Shown: piece by piece, positions 56,392-64,000 of the stretch
Numbering within the stretch: position 1 is the first letter of the stretch
Layout: each line of letters begins with the position of its first letter
From: Microbacterium azadirachtae
Lineage (GTDB): Bacteria > Actinomycetota > Actinomycetes > Actinomycetales > Microbacteriaceae
NCBI RefSeq assembly: GCF_000956545.1
Contig: NZ_JYIT01000069.1
Coordinates: 19,128 to 83,127 of the forward strand
DNA: 64,000 bases
Direction: 5' to 3'
Program-made: the position numbers and the translations under genes
Notes under the pieces: model-generated
The model's input: only the letters and a program-made list of their open reading frames with translations
What the model was told of the DNA's origin: nothing
The model's database searches: none

Positions 56392-57243
56392 GTGACCGAG
56401 TTCGACAGCATCGCGGCGGAGCTGTATTCAGGCGCGCCGGGCGACTTCGTGTCCGCACGGGACGCCCGTGCGAAGCAGATCGCGGACGCCGACGTCGCGG
56501 CCCGGATCCGGGCGCTGCGGAAGCCGACGACAGCGGCCTGGGTCGTCAACCTGTTCGCGCAGGAGCGCGCGCAGCAGCTGCAGGAGGCGCTCCGGCTCGC
56601 CGCGGCGCTGCGCGAGGCGCAGGCCGATCTCGACGCGCAGACCCTGGCGAAGCTGGGCCATGATCGACGCGCGCTGACCGGGCGGCTCGCCGAGGACGCG
56701 GCCGAGCTCGCCCGCGCGCGCGGAGGACGCATCACCGCCGCGACGCTCGACGCCGTCCAGCGGACGATCTCCGCGGCGTTCTTCGATCCGGGCGCGGCGA
56801 TCGCAATCGCCTCGGGGAGGCTGACGGCCGAGCTCGACATCGGCGACGGCACGCCCCTGGATCCGTCCACCGTGGTCGCCGGCGACGTTGCGGACGCGCC
56901 TGCGGCGCAGGAGCGCCCGGACGACGAGCTGGCCGCGATGAGGGAGCGCCGGCGGGCTCAGCACGCGTTGAGGGAGGCGGAGCGTGCCCGGGACGCTGCG
57001 GAACGCGATCATGCCGCGACGCAGCGCGCGCTCCACGACGTGTCGCGACGCGCCGAGCGGATCGCGGCGCGCATCGACGAGCTCGAAGACGAGTTGAGGA
57101 CCGCCCGAGAGAGCGCGCACGCCGTGGCCACGACTCTGACGGGAGCCGAGGCGGAGGAGCAGCGCGCGGCCGCCGAGCTCGCACGCCGCGAGACGGCTGT
57201 CGCGGAGGCGCGTGCGGCAACGGCCGGAGACGCGCCCGCCTGA
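56392..57243 (+). CDS. Predicted coiled-coil protein, unknown function
   Basis: 283 aa, rich in Ala, Arg and Glu. A conserved-looking N-terminal half (FVSARDARAKQIADADVAARI, LRKPTTAAWVVNLFAQERA) and a long coiled coil from about residue 180 (RAQHALREAERARDAAERDHA ...). The KPTTAAWVVN segment is a recurrent actinobacterial motif of uncharacterised proteins. Start GTG 56392 is the only start giving the FDSIAAELY opening; no strong ribosome site is visible. No signal peptide. Confidence 0.7.
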   Translation: MTEFDSIAAELYSGAPGDFVSARDARAKQIADADVAARIRALRKPTTAAWVVNLFAQERAQQLQEALRLAAALREAQADLDAQTLAKLGHDRRALTGRLAEDAAELARARGGRITAATLDAVQRTISAAFFDPGAAIAIASGRLTAELDIGDGTPLDPSTVVAGDVADAPAAQERPDDELAAMRERRRAQHALREAERARDAAERDHAATQRALHDVSRRAERIAARIDELEDELRTARESAHAVATTLTGAEAEEQRAAAELARRETAVAEARAATAGDAPA

Positions 57244-57353
57244 GACGGTGCTCCGCGGCGCCGGCGCCGGGTGCCGCGGGGGAGCACACGTCTTCGTGTC
57301 GCGTAATAGATCCGCTCCTGTCGTATCTCTCACGATGCGAGCTTTCTCGCCCT

Positions 57354-57369
57354 GCCCCCTTAGGGGGGC
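57354..57369 (+). promoter_or_regulatory. Hairpin GCCCCC-TTAG-GGGGGC upstream of a secreted-protein gene
   Basis: A 6-base perfect GC stem with a 4-base loop ends 33 bases before ATG 57403, ahead of the GGGGAGGG ribosome site. It could be an mRNA leader structure or an operator. The gap 57244-57402 is lower in GC than its flanks (for example GTAATAGAT) and contains nothing else recognisable. Confidence 0.4.
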
Positions 57370-57402
57370 TTGCACTGGGGAATCACACACTGGGGAGGGC
57401 TT

Positions 57403-58065
57403 ATGCCCGCAATTGAAGAACTCGACGCGCCCGAACGGCGCGGCATCGATCGCCGCACGATCGTCAAGGGCGCCGCATGGGCGATGCCCGTGGTGGCGGC
57501 CGCGATCGCTGTGCCGAACGCGACGGCCTCCACGGCGTGTGCCGTGGCGGTGCCGGGCTGGCAGGCGTGGAGCAGCGGCACCACCGGCTCGTTCACCTCC
57601 GGCACCTGTGGCGGTCAGCAGCCTCAGGCCGACGGGAAGTGGTGGCAGTGGTGCGACGCGACCACGACGTCGAACTACACCCTCTCAAAGTGCACGACCG
57701 TCGCGATGGTCGCAGGCAAGACGTACTCGATCACGTTCACGACGCAGGCCAACAGGGGCAATCCCGCGCCCGATTCGCCGGCGAACCTCGTGCTCGCGAT
57801 CGGCGGATCCCAGGTCTGGGCCGGATACACGGTCGGCACGACCGGCAAGAGCGCGAACCCGGGCGGGACCAACACGCACCTCCTGACCACGTCCGTGAAC
57901 GGAAGCAACTACACCGACCAGACCTGGACGGTGCTCTACACGGCGCAGACGACCGGTGACGTCCTGGTCTGCTACACCTGGACGGCCTATCAGCGGACCA
58001 GTGCGAACGGGAACGTCTCGACCGACGACATCGGCACGTCGGTCCCGGCGATCAGCTGCACCTGA
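57403..58065 (+). CDS. Tat-exported protein, unknown function
   Basis: 220 aa. A twin-arginine signal (DRRTIVKG, Arg17-Arg18) precedes a hydrophobic stretch ending in the cleavage-like PNATAS, so export in folded form is likely. The mature part is Thr/Ser/Gly-rich with six cysteines (TACAV, GTCGG, QWCDA, SKCTT, LVCYT, ISCT) that could form three disulfides, and many beta-like segments (ANLVLAIGG, TWTVLYTAQTTGDVLVCYTW). The fold resembles surface or pilus-like beta proteins of Microbacteriaceae, without a named family. The start ATG 57403 has GGGGAGGG 7 bases upstream. Confidence 0.75.
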   Translation: MPAIEELDAPERRGIDRRTIVKGAAWAMPVVAAAIAVPNATASTACAVAVPGWQAWSSGTTGSFTSGTCGGQQPQADGKWWQWCDATTTSNYTLSKCTTVAMVAGKTYSITFTTQANRGNPAPDSPANLVLAIGGSQVWAGYTVGTTGKSANPGGTNTHLLTTSVNGSNYTDQTWTVLYTAQTTGDVLVCYTWTAYQRTSANGNVSTDDIGTSVPAISCT

Positions 58066-58111
58066 GCTCCGGCACGACCCGAGATCGTGTGCGCGGGGCC
58101 CGCACGCACGG

Positions 58112-58152
58112 AAGAACCCGCCTCAGCCCGGGGGAAGCTGAGGCGGGTTCTT
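58112..58152. terminator. Bidirectional terminator between the secreted protein and glnA1
   Basis: A 16-base perfect inverted repeat AAGAACCCGCCTCAGC / GCTGAGGCGGGTTCTT with a 9-base loop, between convergent stops. Confidence 0.85.
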
Positions 58153-58169
58153 GAGATCTCGCGGGATCC

Positions 58170-59594
58170 TTACACGCCGTAGTAGAGCTCGTACTCGTAC
58201 GGGTGCGGGCGCTGGGCCATCGGGAGGATCTCCTTCTCGTACTTGTACGAGATCCAGGTCTCGATGAGCTCCTCGGTGAACACGCCGCCCTCGAGCAGGA
58301 AGTCGTGGTCGGCGCGGAGCGCCTCGAGCGAGTCCAGCAGGGAGTTCGGGACCTGCGGGATGTTCTTGGCCTCCTCGGGCGGGAGCTCGTAGAGGTCCTT
58401 GTCGATCGGCTCGAGCGGCTCGATGCGGTTGCGGATGCCGTCGAGGCCTGCCATCAGCTGCGCGGCGAAGGCGAGGTACGGGTTGCCCGACGCGTCCGGC
58501 ACGCGGAACTCGATGCGCTTGGCCTTCGGGCTCGAGCCGGTGAGCGGGATGCGGATCGCGGCGGAGCGGTTGCCCGCGGAGTAGGCCAGGTTGACCGGAG
58601 CCTCGAAGTGCTTCACCAGGCGGTGGTAGCTGTTGAGGGTCGGGTTCGTGAAGGCGAGGACCGCGTGCGCGTGCTTGAGCAGACCGCCGATGTACCAGCG
58701 GGCGGTGTCGCTGAGCTGGCCGTAGCCGTTCTCGTCGAAGAACAGGGGCTTGCCGTCGAGCCAGAGGGACTGGTGCGTGTGCATGCCGGAGCCGTTGTCG
58801 CCGAAGAGGGGCTTCGGCATGAAGGTGGCGGTCTTGCCCCACTCCTCGGCCGTGTTCTTGACGATGTACTTGAACTTCAGGATGTCGTCGGCCGCGTGCA
58901 CCATCGTGTCGAAGCGGTAGTTGATCTCCTGCTGACCGGCGGTGCCGACCTCGTGGTGCGAGCGCTCCAGGTGGAAGCCGGCGTCGATCAAGCGCAGGGT
59001 GATGTCGTCGCGCAGGTCGGCGGTCTTGTCCACCGGGGCGACGGGGAAGTACCCGCCCTTGAACGGCGTCTTGTTGCCGAGGTTGCCGCCCTCCTCCTCG
59101 CGACCGCTGTTCCACGCGGCCTCCTCGGAGTCGACCTTGTAGAAGCTCTCGCCCGCGGTCACCGAGTAGCGCACGTCGTCGAAGATGTAGAACTCCGCCT
59201 CGGGCGCGAAGTACGCGGTGTCGGCGATACCGGTGGAGGCCAGGTACTTCTCGGCCTTCTTGGCGACCTGGCGCGGGTCCTTGCTGTAGATCTCGCCGGT
59301 GCGCGGGTTGTAGATGTCGAACACCATGACGATGGTGCTCGCCTCCCGGAACGGGTCCACGTACGCGGTCGTCACGTCGGGGATGAGCTGCATGTCGGAC
59401 TCGTGGATCGACGCGAAGCCGCGGATCGAGGAGCCGTCGAAGAGCTGGCCGTTGGTGAAGAAGTCCTCGTCGACCGTCGCGGCCGGGATGTTGAAGTGCT
59501 GCTGCACGCCGGGCAGGTCGGTGAAGCGGATGTCGAGGAACTTGACGTCATTGTCGCGGATGTACGCGAGCACGTCGGCGGGGGTGGTGAACAT
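58170..59594 (-). CDS. glnA: Glutamine synthetase, type I-beta (main GS)
   Basis: 474 aa, standard GS-I length. [15 protein letters not shown], metal site [20 protein letters not shown] and the catalytic loop [20 protein letters not shown] are present. The adenylylation loop [12 protein letters not shown] has the target Tyr for GlnE, encoded 4.5 kb upstream. It is the main ammonium-assimilating enzyme. The ATG follows AGGAG. A GlnR-like box lies about 60-100 bases upstream of the start on its own strand. Confidence 0.97.
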   Translation of the reverse strand: MFTTPADVLAYIRDNDVKFLDIRFTDLPGVQQHFNIPAATVDEDFFTNGQLFDGSSIRGFASIHESDMQLIPDVTTAYVDPFREASTIVMVFDIYNPRTGEIYSKDPRQVAKKAEKYLASTGIADTAYFAPEAEFYIFDDVRYSVTAGESFYKVDSEEAAWNSGREEEGGNLGNKTPFKGGYFPVAPVDKTADLRDDITLRLIDAGFHLERSHHEVGTAGQQEINYRFDTMVHAADDILKFKYIVKNTAEEWGKTATFMPKPLFGDNGSGMHTHQSLWLDGKPLFFDENGYGQLSDTARWYIGGLLKHAHAVLAFTNPTLNSYHRLVKHFEAPVNLAYSAGNRSAAIRIPLTGSSPKAKRIEFRVPDASGNPYLAFAAQLMAGLDGIRNRIEPLEPIDKDLYELPPEEAKNIPQVPNSLLDSLEALRADHDFLLEGGVFTEELIETWISYKYEKEILPMAQRPHPYEYELYYGV

Positions 59595-59655
59595 GCATCA
59601 ACTCCTGGAGGAACGGGTGCGGTCGAGCGACCTGCAAGCAGGTTACGGGCGAGGG

Positions 59656-59693
59656 ATGACGCGGCCGTGTCTGGAATGTTTCCGGCGTGTTAC
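59656..59693 (-). promoter_or_regulatory. GlnR-type box upstream of glnA
   Basis: On the glnA strand the half-sites GTAAC-N6-GAAAC-N6-GACAC-N6-GTCAT repeat every 11 bases. The first pair matches the actinobacterial GlnR consensus gTnAC-n6-GaAAc exactly; the second pair partially. The box ends 62 bases before the glnA ATG. Confidence 0.65.
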
Positions 59694-59744
59694 GTCCCGG
59701 GGGAGGGAGCGGCACACGCGTCGGGTGCTGCGCGCCGGCTCGCC

Positions 59745-59750
59745 TAGGCT
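59745..59750 (+). promoter_or_regulatory. -10 element TAGGCT (leaderless RDD gene)
   Basis: TAGGCT ends 6 bases before ATG 59757. Confidence 0.6.
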
Positions 59751-59756
59751 GGAGGG

Positions 59757-60185
59757 ATGTCCGACCCCGCGCAGACCTACCCCGGCGAACGACTCGGCCT
59801 CCCCAAGACCGGGTCCGGCAGCGTCGGACGTCTGGGACGCCGCGTCGCGGCCCTCGCGATCGACTATGCGGCGGCGACGCTGATCGCCAGCGCGTTCTTC
59901 GGCTTCCGCCAGTTCGACCTGCCCAAGGAGGCGGGGCTCACGCAGTTCGCGCCGATGATCGTGTTCGCGGTGCTGCAGATCGTGTTCATCCCGACCATCG
60001 GCGGCAGCCCGGGTCATCGGATCGTCGGGATGCGGCTCGTCATGATGAACGGCGGCTGGGTGGGGCTCTGGCGCCCGATCGTGCGCACCGTGCTGCTCAT
60101 CCTCGTCATTCCTGCCGTGATCTTCGACGCCGATCAGCGCGGCCTGCACGACAAGGCCGTCGGAACCGTCCTGATCCGGGCCTGA
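59757..60185 (+). CDS. RDD-family membrane protein
   Basis: 142 aa. Three hydrophobic helices (about 27-50, 65-90, 100-122) and the family's GRRVAALAIDYAAATL and GGSPGHRIVGMRLV with conserved Arg/Asp, the RDD signature. Function unknown, possibly ion exchange. In other actinobacteria a gene of this family also neighbours glnA. It converges with the RimB-like gene 8 bases away. Confidence 0.9.
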   Translation: MSDPAQTYPGERLGLPKTGSGSVGRLGRRVAALAIDYAAATLIASAFFGFRQFDLPKEAGLTQFAPMIVFAVLQIVFIPTIGGSPGHRIVGMRLVMMNGGWVGLWRPIVRTVLLILVIPAVIFDADQRGLHDKAVGTVLIRA

Positions 60186-60192
60186 GCGCTCG

Positions 60193-60684
60193 TCAGACGG
60201 CGGCGTGGCCTCGGTTCAGACGCCGATACGTCTTGGGCGCCTTGCCCCCCAGGAACGAGCGCGCAGGATCGATCGTGAAGCCCTGGCGCAACGCCTCCCG
60301 GCCGATCAGCATCCGGAACCCCATCTCGCTGCGGTTGCTCAGGGTGACTTCGGCGGTGACCCTGTGGCCGACCAGCACGAGGTCGAGCAGCACGACGAGC
60401 CGGCTCTGGGCGTGTCCGGACGAGGAACGCACGTCGCGGCGGTCGAACACGGGCAGCTCCACGGGGACGAGCTCATGGGCGCCCTGCCACGGCCGCACGT
60501 CGAAGCGCACCCAGGCGACGCCGTCGCGCTCGAACTCGCGGATGTGCTGGGCGTGCAGCGAGGAACTGCGCGCCCCCGTGTCGACCTTCGCCTTGATCCA
60601 GGGGATCCCGACGTCGGGGAGGGACACCCACTCCCGCCACCCGATAAGGGTGCTTGAATGAGTAGGTCGGTCCACAACACACAT
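60193..60684 (-). CDS. RimB-like ATP-dependent zinc protease family (retropepsin-like)
   Basis: 163 aa. The family (PF05618, from memory) has an aspartic-protease-like fold: LIGWREWVSLPDVGIPWIKAKVDTGARSSSLHA with DTGA as active-site motif, then LIGREALRQGFTIDPARSFL. Members act with RimK-type ligases, shortening or processing glutamate tails on ribosomal protein S6 or related substrates. The start could be ATG 60684, or GTG 60675 with AGGA just upstream. It is divergent from rimK. Confidence 0.85.
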   Translation of the reverse strand: MCVVDRPTHSSTLIGWREWVSLPDVGIPWIKAKVDTGARSSSLHAQHIREFERDGVAWVRFDVRPWQGAHELVPVELPVFDRRDVRSSSGHAQSRLVVLLDLVLVGHRVTAEVTLSNRSEMGFRMLIGREALRQGFTIDPARSFLGGKAPKTYRRLNRGHAAV

Positions 60685-60701
60685 CCTGGCAGGAAATCAC
60701 C

Positions 60702-61898
60702 GTGAAGCTCGCCGTGCTCTCGCGCGCCCCGCAGTCGTACTCCACTCAGCGTCTCCGAACCGCCGCGACGCAGCGCGGCCATCAGGTCAAGGTGCTGAAC
60801 ACCCTGCGCTTCGCGATCGACCTCACGGCGGATGAACCGGATCTGCATTTCCGTGGTCGCCGATTGAGCGACTACGACGCGATCCTGCCGCGCATCGGCA
60901 ATTCGATCACGTACTTCGGCACCGCGGTGGTCCGTCAGTTCGAGCAGATGGACGTGTACACGCCGAACACGGCGAACGGGATCTCGAGCGCCCGGGACAA
61001 GCTGCGCGCGAACCAGATCCTGTCCCGGCACAACATCGCGATGCCCCCCACGGCGTTCGTGCGGAACCGGGCCGACGTCCGTCCCGCCATCGAGCGGGTC
61101 GGCGGTGCGCCGGTCGTCATCAAGCTTCTCGAGGGCACGCAGGGGATCGGCGTGATCCTCGCCCCGCAGGTGAAGGTCGCCGAGGCGATCATCGAGACGC
61201 TGCACTCCACCAAACAGAACGTCCTCATCCAGAAGTTCATCGCGGAGAGCCGCGGTCGCGACATCCGTGCGCTCGTCGTCGGTGACCGTGTCGTCGCGGC
61301 GATGCGCCGGGTGGCGAACGGCGACGAGTTCCGCTCCAACGTGCATCGGGGCGGCACCGTCGAAGCTGTGCAGCTCGACCCGGTGTACGAGCAGACGGCC
61401 GTGCGCGCGGCGCAGATCATGGGCCTGCGGGTCGCGGGCGTCGACATGCTCGAAGGCGAGGACGGCCCGCTCGTGATGGAGGTGAACTCGTCTCCCGGAC
61501 TCCAGGGGATCGAGGCGGCCACCGGGCTCGACGTCGCCGGGGCCATCATCGACTTCATCGCGAACCAGGTCAACTTCCCCGAGATCGACGTCCGGCAGCG
61601 GCTGAGCGTGTCGACCGGCTACGGCGTCGCGGAGCTCGTCATCCATGCGGGCGCGGAGCAGGTCGGCAAGCAGCTCGGCGAGCTGGGCCTGTGGGATCGC
61701 GACATCACCGTGCTCACGCTGCACCGCGGCGTCACCGTGATCCCCAATCCGCGCAAGCACGTCGTGCTCGAGGACGAGGACCGTCTGCTCTGCTTCGGCA
61801 AGCTCGACGAGATGCGATCGATGATCCCGGAGCGCCGGCGCCGCCGGGCCAAGGTGCGCAAGCTCCCGAAGCAGCACCTGCCCGACTCCGTGGGCTGA
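60702..61898 (+). CDS. rimK: RimK-type glutamate ligase with C-terminal RCK_C domain
   Basis: 398 aa, longer than E. coli RimK (300). Residues 1-290 are the ATP-grasp ligase: SRAPQSYSTQRL, DAILPRIGNSITYFG, GAPVVIKLLEGTQGIGV, GRDIRALVVGDRVVAAMRR and the metal/active site VMEVNSSPGLQGIE. From about 308 the chain has a TrkA-C/RCK_C-like domain (AELVIHAGAEQVGKQLGELGL, VTVIPNPRKHVVLEDEDRLL), a ligand-binding unit usually seen in ion transporters. It likely adds glutamate to a protein tail under control of a small ligand. GTG start with AGGAAA. Confidence 0.9.
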   Translation: MKLAVLSRAPQSYSTQRLRTAATQRGHQVKVLNTLRFAIDLTADEPDLHFRGRRLSDYDAILPRIGNSITYFGTAVVRQFEQMDVYTPNTANGISSARDKLRANQILSRHNIAMPPTAFVRNRADVRPAIERVGGAPVVIKLLEGTQGIGVILAPQVKVAEAIIETLHSTKQNVLIQKFIAESRGRDIRALVVGDRVVAAMRRVANGDEFRSNVHRGGTVEAVQLDPVYEQTAVRAAQIMGLRVAGVDMLEGEDGPLVMEVNSSPGLQGIEAATGLDVAGAIIDFIANQVNFPEIDVRQRLSVSTGYGVAELVIHAGAEQVGKQLGELGLWDRDITVLTLHRGVTVIPNPRKHVVLEDEDRLLCFGKLDEMRSMIPERRRRRAKVRKLPKQHLPDSVG

Positions 61899-61921
61899 GC
61901 ATCGCCTCCGACGGGAACGAC

Positions 61922-61962
61922 GAAGCGCCCGTCCCCGCGCATGAGCGGGGGACGGGCGCTTC
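61922..61962. terminator. Bidirectional terminator between rimK and DUF4191 genes
   Basis: A 15-base perfect inverted repeat GAAGCGCCCGTCCCC / GGGGACGGGCGCTTC with an 11-base loop. Confidence 0.8.
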
Positions 61963-61976
61963 TGTGTCAGGGAGGC

Positions 61977-62687
61977 TCAGCGCGGGCGCGGTGCGCGCGT
62001 CTTGAGCGGATCGATGCCCTTGGGGATCGGCAGCGAGGCAACCGACTGCGACACGGACTCCATGCGCTTGATGACGGCGGCCATGGTGGCGTTGTCGATG
62101 GCCTTCGGGAGCTTCTTGATCGTCTTGGAGAGCTTGTCGATGGAGACGTCGTCCTCGCCGTGCCCGACGTAGAGCACCGTCACCGGGACGCCCTGCGCGA
62201 CGCGCATGGCCTTGGTCTTCTCATCCTTGACGAGACGGGTCAGGCGACCACGGGCGCCTTCGGCGACCACGACGATCCCGCCGCGCCCGATCGCGCGGTA
62301 CACCGCGTCCTGCGACTTGGGGTTCACGCCCACGGGGATCTCGGAGCCCTGCCAGTTGCGGCCCAGGGAGGTGCTGATGACGTGTCCCGCGGCGCCGGGC
62401 ATGCCGTCGATCTTCCGGTACATCGCCGTCGTCGAGAGGCGTGTCATCAGGAACATCGCCCCGAGCACGCCGCCGAGCAGGCCTGTGATGCCCCACAGCA
62501 CGACGCTCCAGATCTGGAACGGGGGGATCAGATAGCCGACGATCACACCGATGAGGACGCCGGCGACCAGGATCGCGATCTGGGCCCAGGGCAGCCACGG
62601 GTAGATCTCCCGGGTGAAGCGGAAGAGCGAACGCAGCTGGGAGAAGAAGCCGGGCTGCTTCTCCGTCGCGGAGGGACTTTTTGCCAT
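61977..62687 (-). CDS. DUF4191 family membrane protein
   Basis: 236 aa. Two membrane helices near residues 35-58 and 62-85 (AQIAILVAGVLIGVIVGYLI, VVLWGITGLLGGVLGAMFL), then a cytosolic domain with the family segment GMPGAAGHVISTSLGRNW and GRGGIVVVAEGARGRL. Function unknown. In other actinobacteria it lies near glnA, RDD and lipoate genes. ATG 62687 is leaderless by the -10; the frame upstream of it is not coding. Confidence 0.9.
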   Translation of the reverse strand: MAKSPSATEKQPGFFSQLRSLFRFTREIYPWLPWAQIAILVAGVLIGVIVGYLIPPFQIWSVVLWGITGLLGGVLGAMFLMTRLSTTAMYRKIDGMPGAAGHVISTSLGRNWQGSEIPVGVNPKSQDAVYRAIGRGGIVVVAEGARGRLTRLVKDEKTKAMRVAQGVPVTVLYVGHGEDDVSIDKLSKTIKKLPKAIDNATMAAVIKRMESVSQSVASLPIPKGIDPLKTRAPRPR

Positions 62688-62694
62688 GTCTTCC

Positions 62695-62700
62695 AGCCTA
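62695..62700 (-). promoter_or_regulatory. -10 element TAGGCT (leaderless DUF4191 gene)
   Basis: TAGGCT on the minus strand ends 7 bases before ATG 62687. Confidence 0.6.
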
Positions 62701-62843
62701 CCGATTCCGCAGGCGCTCGACGGCGCGGGTCTGCTCGCGCTGGGCGAACATGACCGTCCTGCACAGCAAGCCTCCGCCGCAGTTTGTGCACGGATCGCGC
62801 CTCCTAGGCTTCCGAGTCGGGAGGGGAGCGCTGGGATAGGGGC

Positions 62844-64000
62844 ATGACCGAGAGCCCCAGATCCGTCGCCGTTGCGGGCGCGCACCGTTCGATCCGCGTG
62901 CTCGCCGACGGCGAGGGGCCGTTCCCCGGCGAGCTCGTCTCGCGGGGCGCGACGGTGGCGGTGCGGACGCCGGTGACTCGTCTGGCCGGATGGGCGGGCT
63001 GGGCGCATGCCGGGACCGAGCATGTCGCGGCCCCGCTCGATCTCGCGCTCGGCGCGGACGGGCAGGATGCGCTGCTGCCGTGGTGTGTGCGGACGGTCGA
63101 CGCTCACCTCGTCCGCGGAGGCGAAGGCCCGTCCGTTTCGCGGGGAGGAGCGGTGACGCTCGCCGTCAGCATGCTGCGCGGCGTGGTGGAGCTCGCGCCC
63201 GAGCGGCGCGGAGCGGGCGAACCGGGCGAGGAGGCCCGCGGCCGATGGTGGCTGACCGACGACGGGCGGCCCGTCTTCGTGATCCCGCCTGCGGCGGCTT
63301 CGACCGAGGAGACGGTCTGCGTCGCGGCGCAGCATCAGCTGCGAGAGCTCGAGGGGCGCGTCGAGGATCGCGCGCTGAGGCGGCTGCTGGTCCGACTGGC
63401 GGATGCCCTGCACGATCCTCGGCGTCTCCGCGCCGAGGCGGCGCGCTGGGAGCAGGAGCTGCTCGAGATCGCCGCTCCGCGTCCCCTGCACGTGTCCGGG
63501 GGCGTGGGTGAGGGCCCGTCGCTCGAGGTCCCTCGGCGCGAACAGACGTCGCGGGCTCCGGCACCACGGCGGCGGGATCTGAGATCGGGAGATGCGATGC
63601 CCAGGCGGCGATCCGACGGGACCTCGCACGGCGTGAGGCGAGGTGCAGGGCCGCTGCGAGAGTCGATCGCCGGGTTGTGCGAGACGGCTGCGAGGCGGGC
63701 GGCGACGTTCCTGTCGCGGTTCGCGCGCTCCGCCCAGCCGCGTTCGCGCGTCCCGCGTCCGACTGCGCACCCGCGTCGCCGGTGGGCGGGTCCGACCGTG
63801 GTCGCGGTCGCCGCGGCCGTCGTGATCGTGCTGGGCGGTGCGCTGTGGCCGGTCGACGGGAGGAGCAGCGCGGACGCGGCCGATCACGCTCCCCGGCCGC
63901 GTCCGTCCTCGGCATCGGCGGCGCCGCGCGGGGCGGAGTCTCCCGCTGCATCCCCGAAGGCGCAGCCGACTCCCGCGCCCTCGGATGCCCCGCGCCCGCC
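62844..64000 (+). CDS. Hypothetical single-pass membrane protein (partial)
   Basis: The frame is open from ATG 62844 to the end of the window (385 codons, no stop). Residues 1-215 form a soluble N-terminal part of no known family (starts TESPRSVAVAGAHRSIRV). A basic linker follows (RRRDLRSG, MPRRRSDG), then one membrane helix near residues 318-335 (VVAVAAAVVIVLGGALW) and a Ser/Pro/Ala-rich outer segment that is cut off. A TAGGCT -10 at 62813-62818 and GGGAGGGGA precede it. Topology suggests N-in, C-out. No function can be assigned. Confidence 0.6.
   Translation, partial: MTESPRSVAVAGAHRSIRVLADGEGPFPGELVSRGATVAVRTPVTRLAGWAGWAHAGTEHVAAPLDLALGADGQDALLPWCVRTVDAHLVRGGEGPSVSRGGAVTLAVSMLRGVVELAPERRGAGEPGEEARGRWWLTDDGRPVFVIPPAAASTEETVCVAAQHQLRELEGRVEDRALRRLLVRLADALHDPRRLRAEAARWEQELLEIAAPRPLHVSGGVGEGPSLEVPRREQTSRAPAPRRRDLRSGDAMPRRRSDGTSHGVRRGAGPLRESIAGLCETAARRAATFLSRFARSAQPRSRVPRPTAHPRRRWAGPTVVAVAAAVVIVLGGALWPVDGRSSADAADHAPRPRPSSASAAPRGAESPAASPKAQPTPAPSDAPRP

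Overview
The window is high-GC (about 70 %), densely coded DNA from an actinobacterium. The gene content points to Microbacteriaceae, most likely Microbacterium or a close relative: a PucR-type FasR followed by fabD-fabH-acpP-fabF and DUF3145, homodimeric aceE, glnA2-glnE and glnA1 with RDD and DUF4191 partners, actinobacterial ferrochelatase, PPGK, GlbO and Nei2. It reads as ordinary chromosome. No insertion sequence, integrase, prophage block or CRISPR array was seen. No stretch over 300 bases lacks a gene; the larger gaps (32281-32504, 33757-34035, 57244-57402) hold terminators, promoters or hairpins.

Layout. 1-13.5 kb: end of a membrane-protein gene, an SSB, isocitrate lyase (minus), a lipoprotein, the ABC-F factor EttA with an overlapping thioesterase, TesB, an XRE regulator with a palindromic operator, a KSTD-like flavin dehydrogenase, an MscS channel overlapping a truncated haemoglobin, and aminopeptidase N. 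13.6-21 kb: coproporphyrin ferrochelatase, RpiB and Nei2 (overlapping), PaiB-like protein and amidohydrolase (overlapping), a two-component system and Dps. 21-29.3 kb: OafA/SGNH acyltransferase, gamma-carbonic anhydrase, tRNA-Met, a TetR gene coupled to an epimerase-hydrolase fusion, CsbD, an ArsR-SRPBCC pair and an S33 hydrolase. 29.3-33.8 kb: a DUF262/DUF1524 protein, an unrecognised Fe(II)/2OG-oxygenase-like protein, a lipoprotein and DUF3145. 34-41.7 kb: the fatty-acid operon under FasR, and aceE. 41.8-49.7 kb: tRNA-Val, a class-V aminotransferase, a CopB-type ATPase with a CsoR-like box, a YchJ-like protein, a coiled-coil zinc-ribbon protein, an aldo/keto reductase, a family-A polymerase and the RNase P RNA gene. 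49.7-64 kb: polyphosphate glucokinase, glnA2-glnE, a lipid kinase, three poorly known genes, glnA1 with a GlnR-like box, RDD, a RimB/RimK pair, DUF4191 and a truncated membrane-anchored gene.

How the genes work together. The 34-41.7 kb block links pyruvate oxidation (AceE) to initiation and elongation of fatty acids, with FasR as the local regulator. The 50-60 kb block holds two glutamine synthetases and the adenylyltransferase that controls them. RimK and the RimB-like protease form a likely tail-adding and tail-processing pair. Eighteen genes share one promoter design: a TANNNT-like -10 element ending 6-7 bases before the start codon, so their mRNAs are probably leaderless. I used that spacing to choose several start codons.
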